DNA of 22,441 bases from a virus. Of the stretch, positions 7,601 through 13,880 are shown piece by piece (within the stretch, counting starts at the first letter, position 1; each line of letters starts with the position of its first letter). Under the pieces are notes generated by a model. That model was not told where the DNA came from and searched no databases. It saw only the letters and a list, made by a program, of their open reading frames with translations. The stretch spans positions 1-22,441 of the IMG/VR virus record IMGVR_UViG_3300025141_000848; one strand, written 5' to 3'. The translations under genes and the position numbers were made by a program.

Positions 7601-8628
7601 CGGACCGCGGCTTTCTGTGGATCATTGTGTGTGTTGGCATATAAAATCTGATGGTGTCCATTTAGAATGCGTCCGGTATCGGGCTGTTGTCCGCCGACAC
7701 CGGTGAGTGGATGCCAGAAAGCAAGATCTGTGTAATCTTGCAATGGTAACTCTGGTCCCCCGAGGGGGTGCGCGGTGGTGTGTGATGAGCCGGGGTTGAT
7801 TGCATCTATGGCACTTATGATTTTAGCCATCTTGTCGGACGCGAATCCCCATGAAACTTCGGCATCGACTTCATGCCTGACGAAACCGAGGCTGGCTTCC
7901 ACGTGAAGATATTCGCCGGGCTTCCTGAGCATGGTGCCGGCTGCTCGGGCGCGCTCCGCATCAATCATTGATTTGGTATCTGTTGCCAACTTGAGCGCAA
8001 GATCTTTATAGGGGTTATCTGCGCCGGGTGGATGCGCGTAGGCTTTGTTAGCTAAATACTGTAGTATGGTTGTGCTAGCAAAGAATTGGAATTTACTCGA
8101 CTCCATGGTAGTCGCCTCAGTCGGATTTGAGTCAAGCGAAAAAGAATAGTGTAATTTGGTGTTCGCTTGGGACGTCGTACCCACCCCAGTATTATAGAAT
8201 ATATCGTCACGAGCCCATTGGGCTTCCACATCTTCTCCCTGAGCCCATTCAACGAAGCCGGCCTCGCGTATATTGAGGGAGAAGGGGGGTCCGAGGTTTT
8301 CTACATCGATGCCGGTTAGGAGCCCGATTACACGAAAATCTGTTCTGTTATTGAGGTAGTTTGTGTGTGGACCCAGTGCAACTTTTGCCTGTGCAAGGGT
8401 GGTTATGCCGGCGCTGTCCAGAATCAAGGGGTCCTGCATTGTGGCTTCGTAGATATCCTGTTTTACCGTATTATAGTAGGGGTCGCTGAGGCTGTCCCCC
8501 TCGCCAGTAAACTTGTTATAGGCTGCTTGGGCATACCATGTTTTTAGGTATGCTGTGATAAGACCGTGAAAACTTGTCTCAACGGCAGGCGTTATATATT
8601 CTTGAAGTGCGGGATCGGCATCTGGCAT
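4621..8628 (-). CDS. Very large baseplate protein, hub candidate
   Basis: A 1335-aa protein, the largest in the window. The first ~1000 residues contain no motif I can name; they alternate structured blocks with charged, low-complexity linkers (for example an acidic and proline-rich stretch near 640-660). A region near 930-1050 includes NIGDIPIS and a hydrophobic helical segment. Near residues 1195-1240 comes GLHGYYLVTGVQSSVTPQGF, which resembles the end of phage baseplate hub proteins (T4 gp27 / P2 gpD type), where a strand-rich domain carries a GxYxVxxVxH-like motif. The last ~100 residues are Arg/Asp-rich and probably flexible. It lies right after the LysM-type gene, where hub genes sit in many contractile-tailed phages. 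The ribosome binding site (AAGGGAGG) overlaps the end of that gene. Structural role is likely; hub identity is tentative. Confidence 0.6.
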   Translation of the reverse strand: MPDADPALQEYITPAVETSFHGLITAYLKTWYAQAAYNKFTGEGDSLSDPYYNTVKQDIYEATMQDPLILDSAGITTLAQAKVALGPHTNYLNNRTDFRVIGLLTGIDVENLGPPFSLNIREAGFVEWAQGEDVEAQWARDDIFYNTGVGTTSQANTKLHYSFSLDSNPTEATTMESSKFQFFASTTILQYLANKAYAHPPGADNPYKDLALKLATDTKSMIDAERARAAGTMLRKPGEYLHVEASLGFVRHEVDAEVSWGFASDKMAKIISAIDAINPGSSHTTAHPLGGPELPLQDYTDLAFWHPLTGVGGQQPDTGRILNGHHQILYANTHNDPQKAAVRDTLQALSGEHLSEYHTLFNRIIELEGRTPSEEEFEAGKQVELASILAFFGIGTDPDPLPDAPELATLEEAVQDPEAARALQEALERATRNLTPFDMQCYLMENITEIVAAKRAPRSDRPGVYDYVGEGTEYNYINRLTSVGSPSMITNLLQHGSPDGNKSKRIKQILNLCPEVYASLVPYIKIYRVDYDEDGSVTIDPETQKAAEKELVIPNFIDPTDLSSILDSSRGRVPGAGIKSFSWSLVGVQPAEVDNNITAKLVIYFQSINDFFRGASQAGKEEPNFLDLLINSPAAKALQEGHRPPPDEEDAGVCGDLKKNLHRRYEGRNYRIKVVAGWSTPSNLIDLMPKSDPEDIERLQEAIASTRVSLFLQQVRHSLDFKDDGALEMSIDYQASLAGLLTSPQADIFADDPIDIRTQVQALDAGIEDLDDLGDTIGEYDKQRRKELLERKLALNRRGKMHKYKKLLEGLFKPQKYPKIHAINISGAEMHMPHYRDLDDEARARRAERRLGTPLEFADTFELYTELLNSVTAGAADSEVDAAAQYEKCEESRYEDYRKDSKIKTLPFFFLGDIIDNVIGQMIKNTGKELDFDVFLSDVEIIDPLQAFKLKNLDDILTCGDIRTVEFLDSLRRSDLKTFGRADGVVNIMNIGDIPISTDAFQLFFKNRVVKKDRETYHFLYFIKELCAELITKALNKTCFGPDISFQQRFDVRPHTWAPPGAVFEDGHRYGAWASDLTVGQLAKQSDILPSTPIGHTRQALIVLPTDSHPRNLTGDYATDTGKGIYHHYIGASCGLLKTLKFNREDQEYLREAKIQRQGALGAEQLRELYSSTLELVGNNLYKNGMYIYINPTLMDASEVELDYLGLHGYYLVTGVQSSVTPQGFTTNLTALHEGIEFNAPDIDPEWWNVPPESLPPDIDSTSAAARSRVRQLDVDREADDPTSAASRYEAERRLERARIYGDGPLGQIMGWAYGVEPDEHGYVADRTDIANEND

Positions 8629-8634
8629 CTCGAG

Positions 8635-8976
8635 TTAGCCTCCCTTATATGCGCGCAAGACAGCCTCTAGCGGGGTCGGAATAAAAATGACCTCTCCGAC
8701 TGTCACATCAGCTTCGGTTGGCTTCTGGTTGAACTGGGCTATCACCCACCAGTATTGTGTAGATCTATAATATTGATGGGCTAGTTTATAATAGCGGTCT
8801 CCGGTGGTCCAGACATGCCTTATCTTCGTAATCTCCATCATCTCATCTTGAGACGGATAAGACATGCGCGCAGTATTATAGTGAACAATAGAATTTACAC
8901 CTCTATCGTCCAGTACTTTTTCATACCTCTCGGTGTCGTTGGTAAAAAGCTTGCGGTTATCATAGCGTCTGCCCAT
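8635..8976 (-). CDS. LysM-like baseplate protein (gp53 / tail protein X type)
   Basis: A 113-aa protein whose second half is a LysM-like domain: GDRYYKLAHQYYRS (about 59-72), then YWWVIAQFN (about 75-83), then VGEVIFIPTP (about 92-101), the classic start, middle and end of the fold. In contractile tails such domains occur in T4 gp53 and P2 gpX, where they fasten the hub or wedges at the tube tip rather than binding peptidoglycan. The N-terminal half is polar and unassigned. The ATG shares one base with the TAA stop of the preceding gene (TAATG), so translation is probably coupled. Family assignment is good; whether it is the direct equivalent of gp53 is less certain. Confidence 0.8.
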   Translation of the reverse strand: MGRRYDNRKLFTNDTERYEKVLDDRGVNSIVHYNTARMSYPSQDEMMEITKIRHVWTTGDRYYKLAHQYYRSTQYWWVIAQFNQKPTEADVTVGEVIFIPTPLEAVLRAYKGG

Positions 8977-9893
8977 TATTTATTACTCTGCAAGATCTGG
9001 GTGCCAAGGGACGTGGCGATGTAAGTTGTTTCTGTCTCTGTTTCCACGCCGTCTTCGTTGGTCGTCGTTATAGTGACGATTCGTTGGTGGGCTAGCTTCG
9101 GCTTTGGTGGCGTATTTGGGAATCCGCTACTTACCTGTCGATTGGCAAATATATACTCATTGTCCGTCGTTCCACGGACCCATCCAGGTAGATGCTTGTG
9201 AAGAACTGTAAAGCTTAAGCTTATGGAGAGTGTCTTGGGTATATATATGTTGCTTCCTACTGTTCCCGTAGCCGGGCGCGCGTAACTGATATCATACTCG
9301 GTGCCGTGTTGTCGGGACATCACGTCGGCTACGAAGGCTGCCTGTGTTAGGGGGAGCATCTCTTCTTGGTGGCGCTTCATGTCTAGTCCGCTGACGTAGT
9401 CCGCGGGAGCGGGGATAAAATTGCCGCCAGCTATACCAAATCCGCCGTCTGCGATCTTCGGAGCGTAGTTAACTCCATCCAAGTATCCGATTAGTCCGGA
9501 GTTGTCGACATAGTCTGCAATGAGGTTTGTCCACTTAAGTTCTATAAGGGGAGCAGCCTTAAGGGTGTGCCCAACCCTCTGACCACCTGTTCCGTCTTGT
9601 TTATCATAAAGTGGATATAGGAACGTTATTAGCTTATTGACCCTCTCAAGGTTCTTTTGTGCTACCTCTGCGTTGTCGCTGGGCACATCAAACGCAAGTT
9701 GTATCTTGCGGCTTGTGCGCGTAAAGGTGGACAAAGGGTCCATTCGACCGTATACTGGTACTTCGTTCCATTGGGAACTAAAGTTATCTGCGAAGGTGGT
9801 CACCCATCCCTCGAATGTCGTACTTTCTTTCGTGGGAATGTGTTTAAATTTAATTGTAAAGAAGTCATCATTTCTTATTGTTGGCGCGTACAT
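8976..9893 (-). CDS. Probable baseplate/tail-tube junction protein (gp48/gp54-like role)
   Basis: A 305-aa protein located between the tape measure and the LysM-type gene. The N-terminal half has an organisation I associate with tube-initiator or tube-cap proteins: a strand-rich opening, a GWVTTFADNFSSQW segment (about 29-42), then VPVYGRMDP (about 45-53), a Thr/Arg-rich strand, IQLAFDV, and a helix ending in LITFLYPLYD (about 87-96). This pattern (V.GR.DP followed by an R.I.L.F.V strand and a helix ending in LYP) recurs in proteins that connect the first tube ring to the baseplate. The C-terminal end is Thr/Glu-rich. Ribosome binding site AGGAG overlaps the tape-measure stop codon. The role is inferred from pattern and position; a direct T4 orthologue cannot be chosen between gp48 and gp54. 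Confidence 0.6.
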   Translation of the reverse strand: MYAPTIRNDDFFTIKFKHIPTKESTTFEGWVTTFADNFSSQWNEVPVYGRMDPLSTFTRTSRKIQLAFDVPSDNAEVAQKNLERVNKLITFLYPLYDKQDGTGGQRVGHTLKAAPLIELKWTNLIADYVDNSGLIGYLDGVNYAPKIADGGFGIAGGNFIPAPADYVSGLDMKRHQEEMLPLTQAAFVADVMSRQHGTEYDISYARPATGTVGSNIYIPKTLSISLSFTVLHKHLPGWVRGTTDNEYIFANRQVSSGFPNTPPKPKLAHQRIVTITTTNEDGVETETETTYIATSLGTQILQSNK

Positions 9894-9903
9894 TATCTAT
9901 CTC

Positions 9904-11823
9904 CTAGGTAAGAGCCGACGACACGTTCGTGAAAGGTCCGAAAGCGGCTGCTGCTGCAGGCGAGTTCATTCCTTTAATAACTAGCTCATCAATCTTTTCT
10001 TGGCCAACATACAATGATATCTCCTGAGTGGGTGGAGGGGTGGACGCCGGCATGGCGGAGATTGCGGCTGTTACGGCGCTGGAGATCATATCTGCAATCC
10101 CTTCTTTGTTAAGTACTTCTGCGGATCCGCCTGTTAGTACCATTTCATCCTTCTTGAGTATTGATTTTTCGTGATGCATGCCTCCTTCATGAAGGCGCGG
10201 TGTGATTGTGCCGCTCTCGTCGGAGCCCGGTGCCATGGAAGCCAATCCACCCATAGTTAAACCACTGATGGCCGCGAATGCTAGTAGCGAAGCACCACTC
10301 GTAAATGGGGCTGCGATGACAGCGGCGAGACCAGCTGCAAACATTCCGACTTTTACAAACTGTCCAAGAGCGTTTGTTCCTTCACCAATCCATTTAGCTA
10401 TAGAAGACATATGTCCGATCAGAGGCTTTAGAACATTATCAACAAGCGGACGCAAATCCACTGCTAGAGCCATAAACATTGATTTAAGCTCCTGTCCCAT
10501 CGTCTGAGTTTCTCGGACAAGCTCTTGCATCTCTTCTTGCTTTATTGCGTCCAGTCGATATTGCTCGTCGGACATATTGAAGAGGCGCTGAGCTTCTTCG
10601 ACGCTCGTTCCCATGGCTGAGGCAATTGCCTGCTGTTCAAAGCGACCGAGCGCATCAAACTGGCGCCCTGACGCCTCAATAGATCGCGAAAGAATTTCAA
10701 TACGATCTTCTTCGGACGCATTGAGCATATCAATCGAGTTTAGATATGGTCCGCCCAAGATGGCGTTAAGGCGGCCGACTGATTGTGCGGCTGAGTCAAA
10801 CTTATCAAACTGACTTGCGATCTTTATCAGAGTGGACACTTCAAGTCCTGAGTTCTTTGCTTGGACCGCAAGACCCTTGAAGACCTCCATGGCATTGTCA
10901 CCATATTTCGCCAGCTCTCCAAAGTTTGATGCAAAGTCGCTTGTCATTTGCTGCATGCTCACGCCGAGTGCCTGTGCTGAGCCTGCGAGGTCGAGCATTA
11001 GATCATTTGTCTCGCTGACAGACTTGCCGCTAGCTCTCATAGCTTGGTCCATCAGCTTGGCTGATGTGGATGCGTCAACACCAAGCTTTTGCAAAAGAGC
11101 TGTCGTATCAATAAGTCCTGCTTTTTGTCCTTCTGTTAGATTGGTGAAGTTTGAGAAGCTAGTGAACAGAGTTTGTGTTGCTGCTCCAGCATCGCTGGCG
11201 CTAACCCCGTATAGGAAGTTACGGCGCTCTGCTTGCGTTATTTGAATGTTATATTCTGCTGTGGCACCTGTGGCGCGCCTGAATGCTGATATTGCTTTGT
11301 CTTGTTCCTTGGCGAGGGCAATAGTATTGTTGACAAATGTGCCTATGACCTTCATGAAGGCGCCGGTGATGGTGTCTGCCTTAAACATTTCTCCTGCGAA
11401 TGCACCAAAATCGCCGCCGGCAGCCTTGGCGACCGCACCAATTTTACCAGCGGGTCCGCTAAGTCCAAGGAGACTATTTTTGAGGGATTTGGCTTGGCCT
11501 ACTGCGGCTTGGGTCTTCTCAGCAAGCTCTGCTTCGGCTTTGGCTAAATCGGCAAGTTCTTTTGTGAGTTTTTTTGCCTTTTCCGTAAGTTTTTCGAATT
11601 TTTCTACCTGGTTCTGGGTGACCGGTCCCTGCTTCATGGCATGGTCGAGGTGGGCGCGCTGCGCTTCTATCAACTGTAGTTTTACTTCTGCTGCGCGCTG
11701 GTCGGTGCCGACCTGCTCTCCAGCTGCAAGCGATAGACGGTCATAGGCTTCCTTGAGGTCTTTCGCTAGATCCAGCTCCTGTTGTAAGCGAATGAGTTTT
11801 TCGGCTGCTGTTTCGGGGGGCAT
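9904..11823 (-). CDS. Tail tape-measure protein
   Basis: A 639-aa protein with tape-measure architecture. The first ~120 residues are a charged, heptad-like coiled coil rich in Ala, Glu, Lys and Gln. A long Ala/Ser/Gln-rich helical region follows. A hydrophobic Ala/Gly-rich segment at about 493-528 could insert into the host inner membrane during DNA entry. Near 541-575 is a Gly/His/Glu-rich block (LHEGGMHHEKSILKKDEMVL) of the kind found near the C-terminus of many tape measures. It lies after the tube and chaperone-type genes, the usual order. Its length is close to the 590 residues of T4 gp29, so a tail of roughly T4 length, near 100 nm, is inferred. The ATG has only a modest site (AGGA) that overlaps the upstream stop. 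Confidence 0.85.
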   Translation of the reverse strand: MPPETAAEKLIRLQQELDLAKDLKEAYDRLSLAAGEQVGTDQRAAEVKLQLIEAQRAHLDHAMKQGPVTQNQVEKFEKLTEKAKKLTKELADLAKAEAELAEKTQAAVGQAKSLKNSLLGLSGPAGKIGAVAKAAGGDFGAFAGEMFKADTITGAFMKVIGTFVNNTIALAKEQDKAISAFRRATGATAEYNIQITQAERRNFLYGVSASDAGAATQTLFTSFSNFTNLTEGQKAGLIDTTALLQKLGVDASTSAKLMDQAMRASGKSVSETNDLMLDLAGSAQALGVSMQQMTSDFASNFGELAKYGDNAMEVFKGLAVQAKNSGLEVSTLIKIASQFDKFDSAAQSVGRLNAILGGPYLNSIDMLNASEEDRIEILSRSIEASGRQFDALGRFEQQAIASAMGTSVEEAQRLFNMSDEQYRLDAIKQEEMQELVRETQTMGQELKSMFMALAVDLRPLVDNVLKPLIGHMSSIAKWIGEGTNALGQFVKVGMFAAGLAAVIAAPFTSGASLLAFAAISGLTMGGLASMAPGSDESGTITPRLHEGGMHHEKSILKKDEMVLTGGSAEVLNKEGIADMISSAVTAAISAMPASTPPPTQEISLYVGQEKIDELVIKGMNSPAAAAAFGPFTNVSSALT

Positions 11824-11833
11824 CTAACTAATC

Positions 11834-12154
11834 CTAGTTTTTAAACGGCCACTTGAGACCTGTTTCATACTCGAATTGACTAACTGCAGTATCAAGCTGG
11901 GACTTTGAAACCATGGTAGGTCCCTTGTCCAGTCCATGACGCATGTATGAGTCCATATAGCGCTTCTCTTTAGACAACGCGGTCATAAAACTCTCAACTT
12001 GTTTTGAAGTTCCTATCAGGCTCACCGGCACATTCATACCGCCGGCATAGAGATCCAACAGCATTTGTTGTACTTTGCCGGCGAACTGGGAGAAATAAAC
12101 CTCATTAAGTGTTTTACCTTTTTGGTTTAGATTGATTGTCTCTTTCTTTATCAT
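11834..12154 (-). CDS. Small conserved-looking protein between chaperone and tape measure
   Basis: A 106-aa protein with no family I can name. It opens with a Lys/Asn-rich strand-like segment and a helix (VQQMLLDLYA). A stretch, VPVSLIGTSKQVESFMTALS (about 42-61), looks like a strand-turn-helix module. It ends GLKWPFKN. I chose the ATG at 12154-12152 rather than the TTG two codons upstream, because AGAGG sits about 9 bases before the ATG but only 3 bases before the TTG. It lies between the frameshifted chaperone-type gene and the tape measure, which suggests a role in tape-measure loading or tail initiation; this is inference from position only. It has its own upstream candidate promoter motif. 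Confidence 0.7.
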   Translation of the reverse strand: MIKKETINLNQKGKTLNEVYFSQFAGKVQQMLLDLYAGGMNVPVSLIGTSKQVESFMTALSKEKRYMDSYMRHGLDKGPTMVSKSQLDTAVSQFEYETGLKWPFKN

Positions 12155-12177
12155 TGCCAAATCCTCTAGAGATATAG

Positions 12178-12185
12178 TAAATAGT
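12178..12185 (-). promoter_or_regulatory. Candidate late-promoter motif, 106-aa gene and tape measure
   Basis: On the minus strand this reads ACTATTTA, 24 bases before the chosen ATG of the 106-aa gene. The same or a one-base variant sequence occurs in the gaps upstream of the scaffold, neck, sheath and tube genes. The AT-rich octamer and its distance fit the -10 element of a T4-type late promoter, although it differs from the T4 sequence TATAAATA. No transcription data support it. Confidence 0.45.
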
Positions 12186-12206
12186 CACACACAACAAAAG
12201 CTGCAG

Positions 12207-12392
12207 CTAAGAGCTGTGTCTTGCTGATTCAATTTCTTCATTTTGCTTCTTATACTCTTCTACGAGCCGGTTGACGAACCAGCGTCGGAGAGCGATCGGT
12301 AAATTATATGCTTCAACGAAGGACCATCCTCCGTAGTGTTTCAGAGCGAAAAACTCCTCATACACTGCTTCTTGGTACTTACTGTTTAGGCC
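12207..12392 (-). CDS. +1-frame extension of the zinc-ribbon tail-assembly protein
   Basis: An open frame of 61 codons that overlaps the end of the 280-aa gene and has no ATG. Entered by a +1 shift (equivalent to -2) at the run of seven T residues, it would extend that protein from F276 through GLNSKYQEA into VYEEFFALKHYGGWSFVEAY and on to a basic helical end, giving about 337 aa. The block HYGGWSF...YNLPIALRRWF is dense in aromatic and Arg residues and looks strongly constrained. Independent initiation would need a GTG at 12365-12363 with no convincing ribosome binding site, which would give 52 aa. Its position between the tube and tape-measure genes is where tail-assembly chaperones with programmed frameshifts are found in many tailed phages. 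A sequencing error in the homopolymer is the main alternative. Confidence 0.7.
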   Translation of the reverse strand, partial: GLNSKYQEAVYEEFFALKHYGGWSFVEAYNLPIALRRWFVNRLVEEYKKQNEEIESARHSS

Positions 12393-13221
12393 AAAAAAAC
12401 GCTGCCGTTAAAGGCATTACCACCTTTTCTCCATGCGCGCAATTATTGCACTGAAATTCAATATTCATGTCAAGGTCGGGCATAATTTTATCATAAACCT
12501 TACGAAGATATTTAGAATCCTTGATCGGCAACAGTCCTGTCAGCTTGTTAATCTGGTCGCGAGAAGTTACACCGTTAGCTGACACAATTAATGAACCTAG
12601 CATAAGGGTGGCTGCGTTTTCTGGCTGCTTCATAGACTTTCTGGACTCCAACTGTCTTGCAATAGATTTCTCATCTTGAGATGTCAACAATTTAAGTTCT
12701 ATATTAATACCAGTTGCCGGCAACGTTATCATAAACGTGCCACTCTCGGTAAGCTCGGCGTCGGAAGTGTCAGTTTCCTTTAGTTCCAGCAATGACAAAT
12801 CAATTTCATGATCTATTGCTTCATTGCAGGCGGAGCACGGGAATGTTACTTCATAGAATGGACCGAAGCCGGTGATTCTCGATGCAACCAATATGGCATT
12901 CTTATCCCCTACCAAGAAGGACTCCGGGGGGATTGTTTTATCCACTAGGATCGATTGGACGAGTCTATCAATTGCAATTCCCTTTTTTAGAAGGGTCTCG
13001 GATGTTAGAATGTCTTCCTCTTTCGCTGTCATATGACGGATTTCAATTGTATCGACGTCGCATAGGGGATGATCGGGGGGATAATACTTGCCGCCACTGG
13101 GGAGGTCCACAAACTCCGTGGGGCTCACGAACGAAAAGAGGTCGTTCTCGTTGTTTAAAGGGGGTGTGGGCGCGTCAGGGTGCGGTGCGCCGAGCCGCTC
13201 ATTATTATTTCTTCTTGACAA
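12379..13221 (-). CDS. Zinc-ribbon baseplate/tail-assembly protein (T4 gp26-like family, tentative)
   Basis: A 280-aa protein. After a disordered N-terminus rich in Asn and Pro, a conserved-looking core begins FVDLPSGGKYYPP (37-49) and includes IEIRHMTAKEEDIL (59-72) and VGDKNAILVASRI (104-116). Two CxxC pairs, C129/C132 and C258/C261, would form one zinc ribbon. The order of elements fits the T4-type baseplate-hub assembly proteins of the gp26 group, which I recall as having a CxxC in the middle; exact orthology is uncertain. The start is a TTG at 13221-13219: an in-frame TGA lies just upstream, the first internal Met is at residue 64, and AGAAGG lies 6 bases before the TTG. The frame ends at a TAA shortly after a T7 run, and the +1 frame continues. 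Confidence 0.75.
   Translation of the reverse strand: MSRRNNNERLGAPHPDAPTPPLNNENDLFSFVSPTEFVDLPSGGKYYPPDHPLCDVDTIEIRHMTAKEEDILTSETLLKKGIAIDRLVQSILVDKTIPPESFLVGDKNAILVASRITGFGPFYEVTFPCSACNEAIDHEIDLSLLELKETDTSDAELTESGTFMITLPATGINIELKLLTSQDEKSIARQLESRKSMKQPENAATLMLGSLIVSANGVTSRDQINKLTGLLPIKDSKYLRKVYDKIMPDLDMNIEFQCNNCAHGEKVVMPLTAAFFWPKQ
12393..12399 (-). other. Seven-T slippery run, candidate programmed frameshift site
   Basis: On the minus strand the 3' end of the 280-aa gene reads GCG TTT TTT TGG CCT. A peptidyl-tRNA for Phe could re-pair with UUU after moving one base forward, placing GGC in the A site and entering the downstream frame. The zero-frame stop comes four codons after the second TTT. 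The +1 frame has a TAA just upstream of the run, so the shift must occur between that point and the zero-frame stop. Confidence 0.5.
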
Positions 13222-13240
13222 AAGTCACCTTCTTTCGATC

Positions 13241-13816
13241 TTAGAGGTCTACAGCTGCTGTCACAGCCTCTCCAGATTTGTACTCAGCCCAATCATACCT
13301 GAAAGTGATGTCAATATTAAGTATTGTATCAACATCATAGTCAAGATCGCCGAATTTGGCATCGAGAATGAAGGAATTCTTCAACTCCCAGGTGCCAATG
13401 AGACCACCTTGACCGCTCAGTTCTTCTATAACAACATCTCCGATGGTTCTGAGTGCATCAGACTTGTTAACCGTAGACGCTGAGGTGCCGGTGCCACCAA
13501 ACGCCTCAAGCTGCGCGGGGGGAGGCATATACCCAGATCCTATAAGAGCATCCATAAGAATTTGGTTGCCGTCTGGATTAATAGCATTGACAATCGAAAC
13601 AGCAACTGGCTGCCACGTTACGACGCCTGGGTAGTAGTATGTGTTGCCAAGGAATTTGTGCTCTGCGGCTGTCACCTGATATGAGGGCTTTGCTGCCTTC
13701 TTAGCAAGGTACTGCTGGAATGAATGAGAACCGTCGGCTGAGCTGAGGTTAGGTAGGGTGAGCAAAAAGCGATGTGCTCGTCTCGGCTCGGATTGTGCGC
13801 TGTTCCAAAATGGCAT
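13241..13816 (-). CDS. gp19: Tail tube protein (gp19-like)
   Basis: A 191-aa protein matching the T4 gp19 tube subunit in length (163 aa in T4) and layout. The N-terminus has RFLLTLPNL (about 17-25), followed by AKKAAKPSYQV, the typical lead-in to the first sheet, then a strand with FLGNTYYYPG and VTWQPVAVSIVNA. The C-terminal half contains GTWELKNSFILDAKFGDLDY and a closing strand, TILNIDITFRYDWAEY (about 165-180), which is the hallmark ending of tube proteins. It would stack as hexameric rings around the tape measure to make the DNA channel. It lies directly after the sheath, as in T4. The ATG follows GGAGA at a normal distance. Confidence 0.9.
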   Translation of the reverse strand: MPFWNSAQSEPRRAHRFLLTLPNLSSADGSHSFQQYLAKKAAKPSYQVTAAEHKFLGNTYYYPGVVTWQPVAVSIVNAINPDGNQILMDALIGSGYMPPPAQLEAFGGTGTSASTVNKSDALRTIGDVVIEELSGQGGLIGTWELKNSFILDAKFGDLDYDVDTILNIDITFRYDWAEYKSGEAVTAAVDL

Positions 13817-13843
13817 TTAAATAGTCTCCTGTAATTCTTATAT

Positions 13844-13851
13844 TATATAGT
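13844..13851 (-). promoter_or_regulatory. Candidate late-promoter motif, tube gene
   Basis: On the minus strand this reads ACTATATA, 28 bases before the tube ATG, a one-base variant of the octamer seen before other late genes. It starts immediately after the foot of the sheath/tube stem-loop. A second copy of the core, GACTATTTA at 13818-13825, lies between the ribosome binding site and the start codon, too close to act as a promoter for this gene. Confidence 0.4.
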
Positions 13852-13880
13852 GTGGGGAGAATAAACCTCCCACATTTTTT
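13852..13880. terminator. Stem-loop between sheath and tube genes
   Basis: An imperfect inverted repeat (GTGGGGAG at 13852-13859, CTCCCAC at 13867-13873, with one bulged base) with a short AT-rich loop. On the plus strand it is followed by ATTTTTT, the form of an intrinsic terminator, but no plus-strand gene exists here. On the transcribed minus strand the A-run comes before the stem, and the tube promoter motif follows. It may stop antisense transcripts or act as an RNA stability or processing element between the two messages. Confidence 0.4.

Noticed and set aside
10832-11746. Long plus-strand open frames opposite the tape measure
   Set aside because: These are shadows of an Ala/Lys/Glu-rich coding region; they have no ribosome binding site or recognisable protein pattern.
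12158-12160. TTG as the start of the 106-aa protein
   Set aside because: The ribosome binding site would be only about 3 bases away; the ATG two codons later has correct spacing.
12204-12216. Short hairpin (CAGCT/AGCTG) at the stop of the frameshift extension
   Set aside because: A 5-bp stem with a 3-base loop and only four T residues some bases away is too weak to call a terminator.
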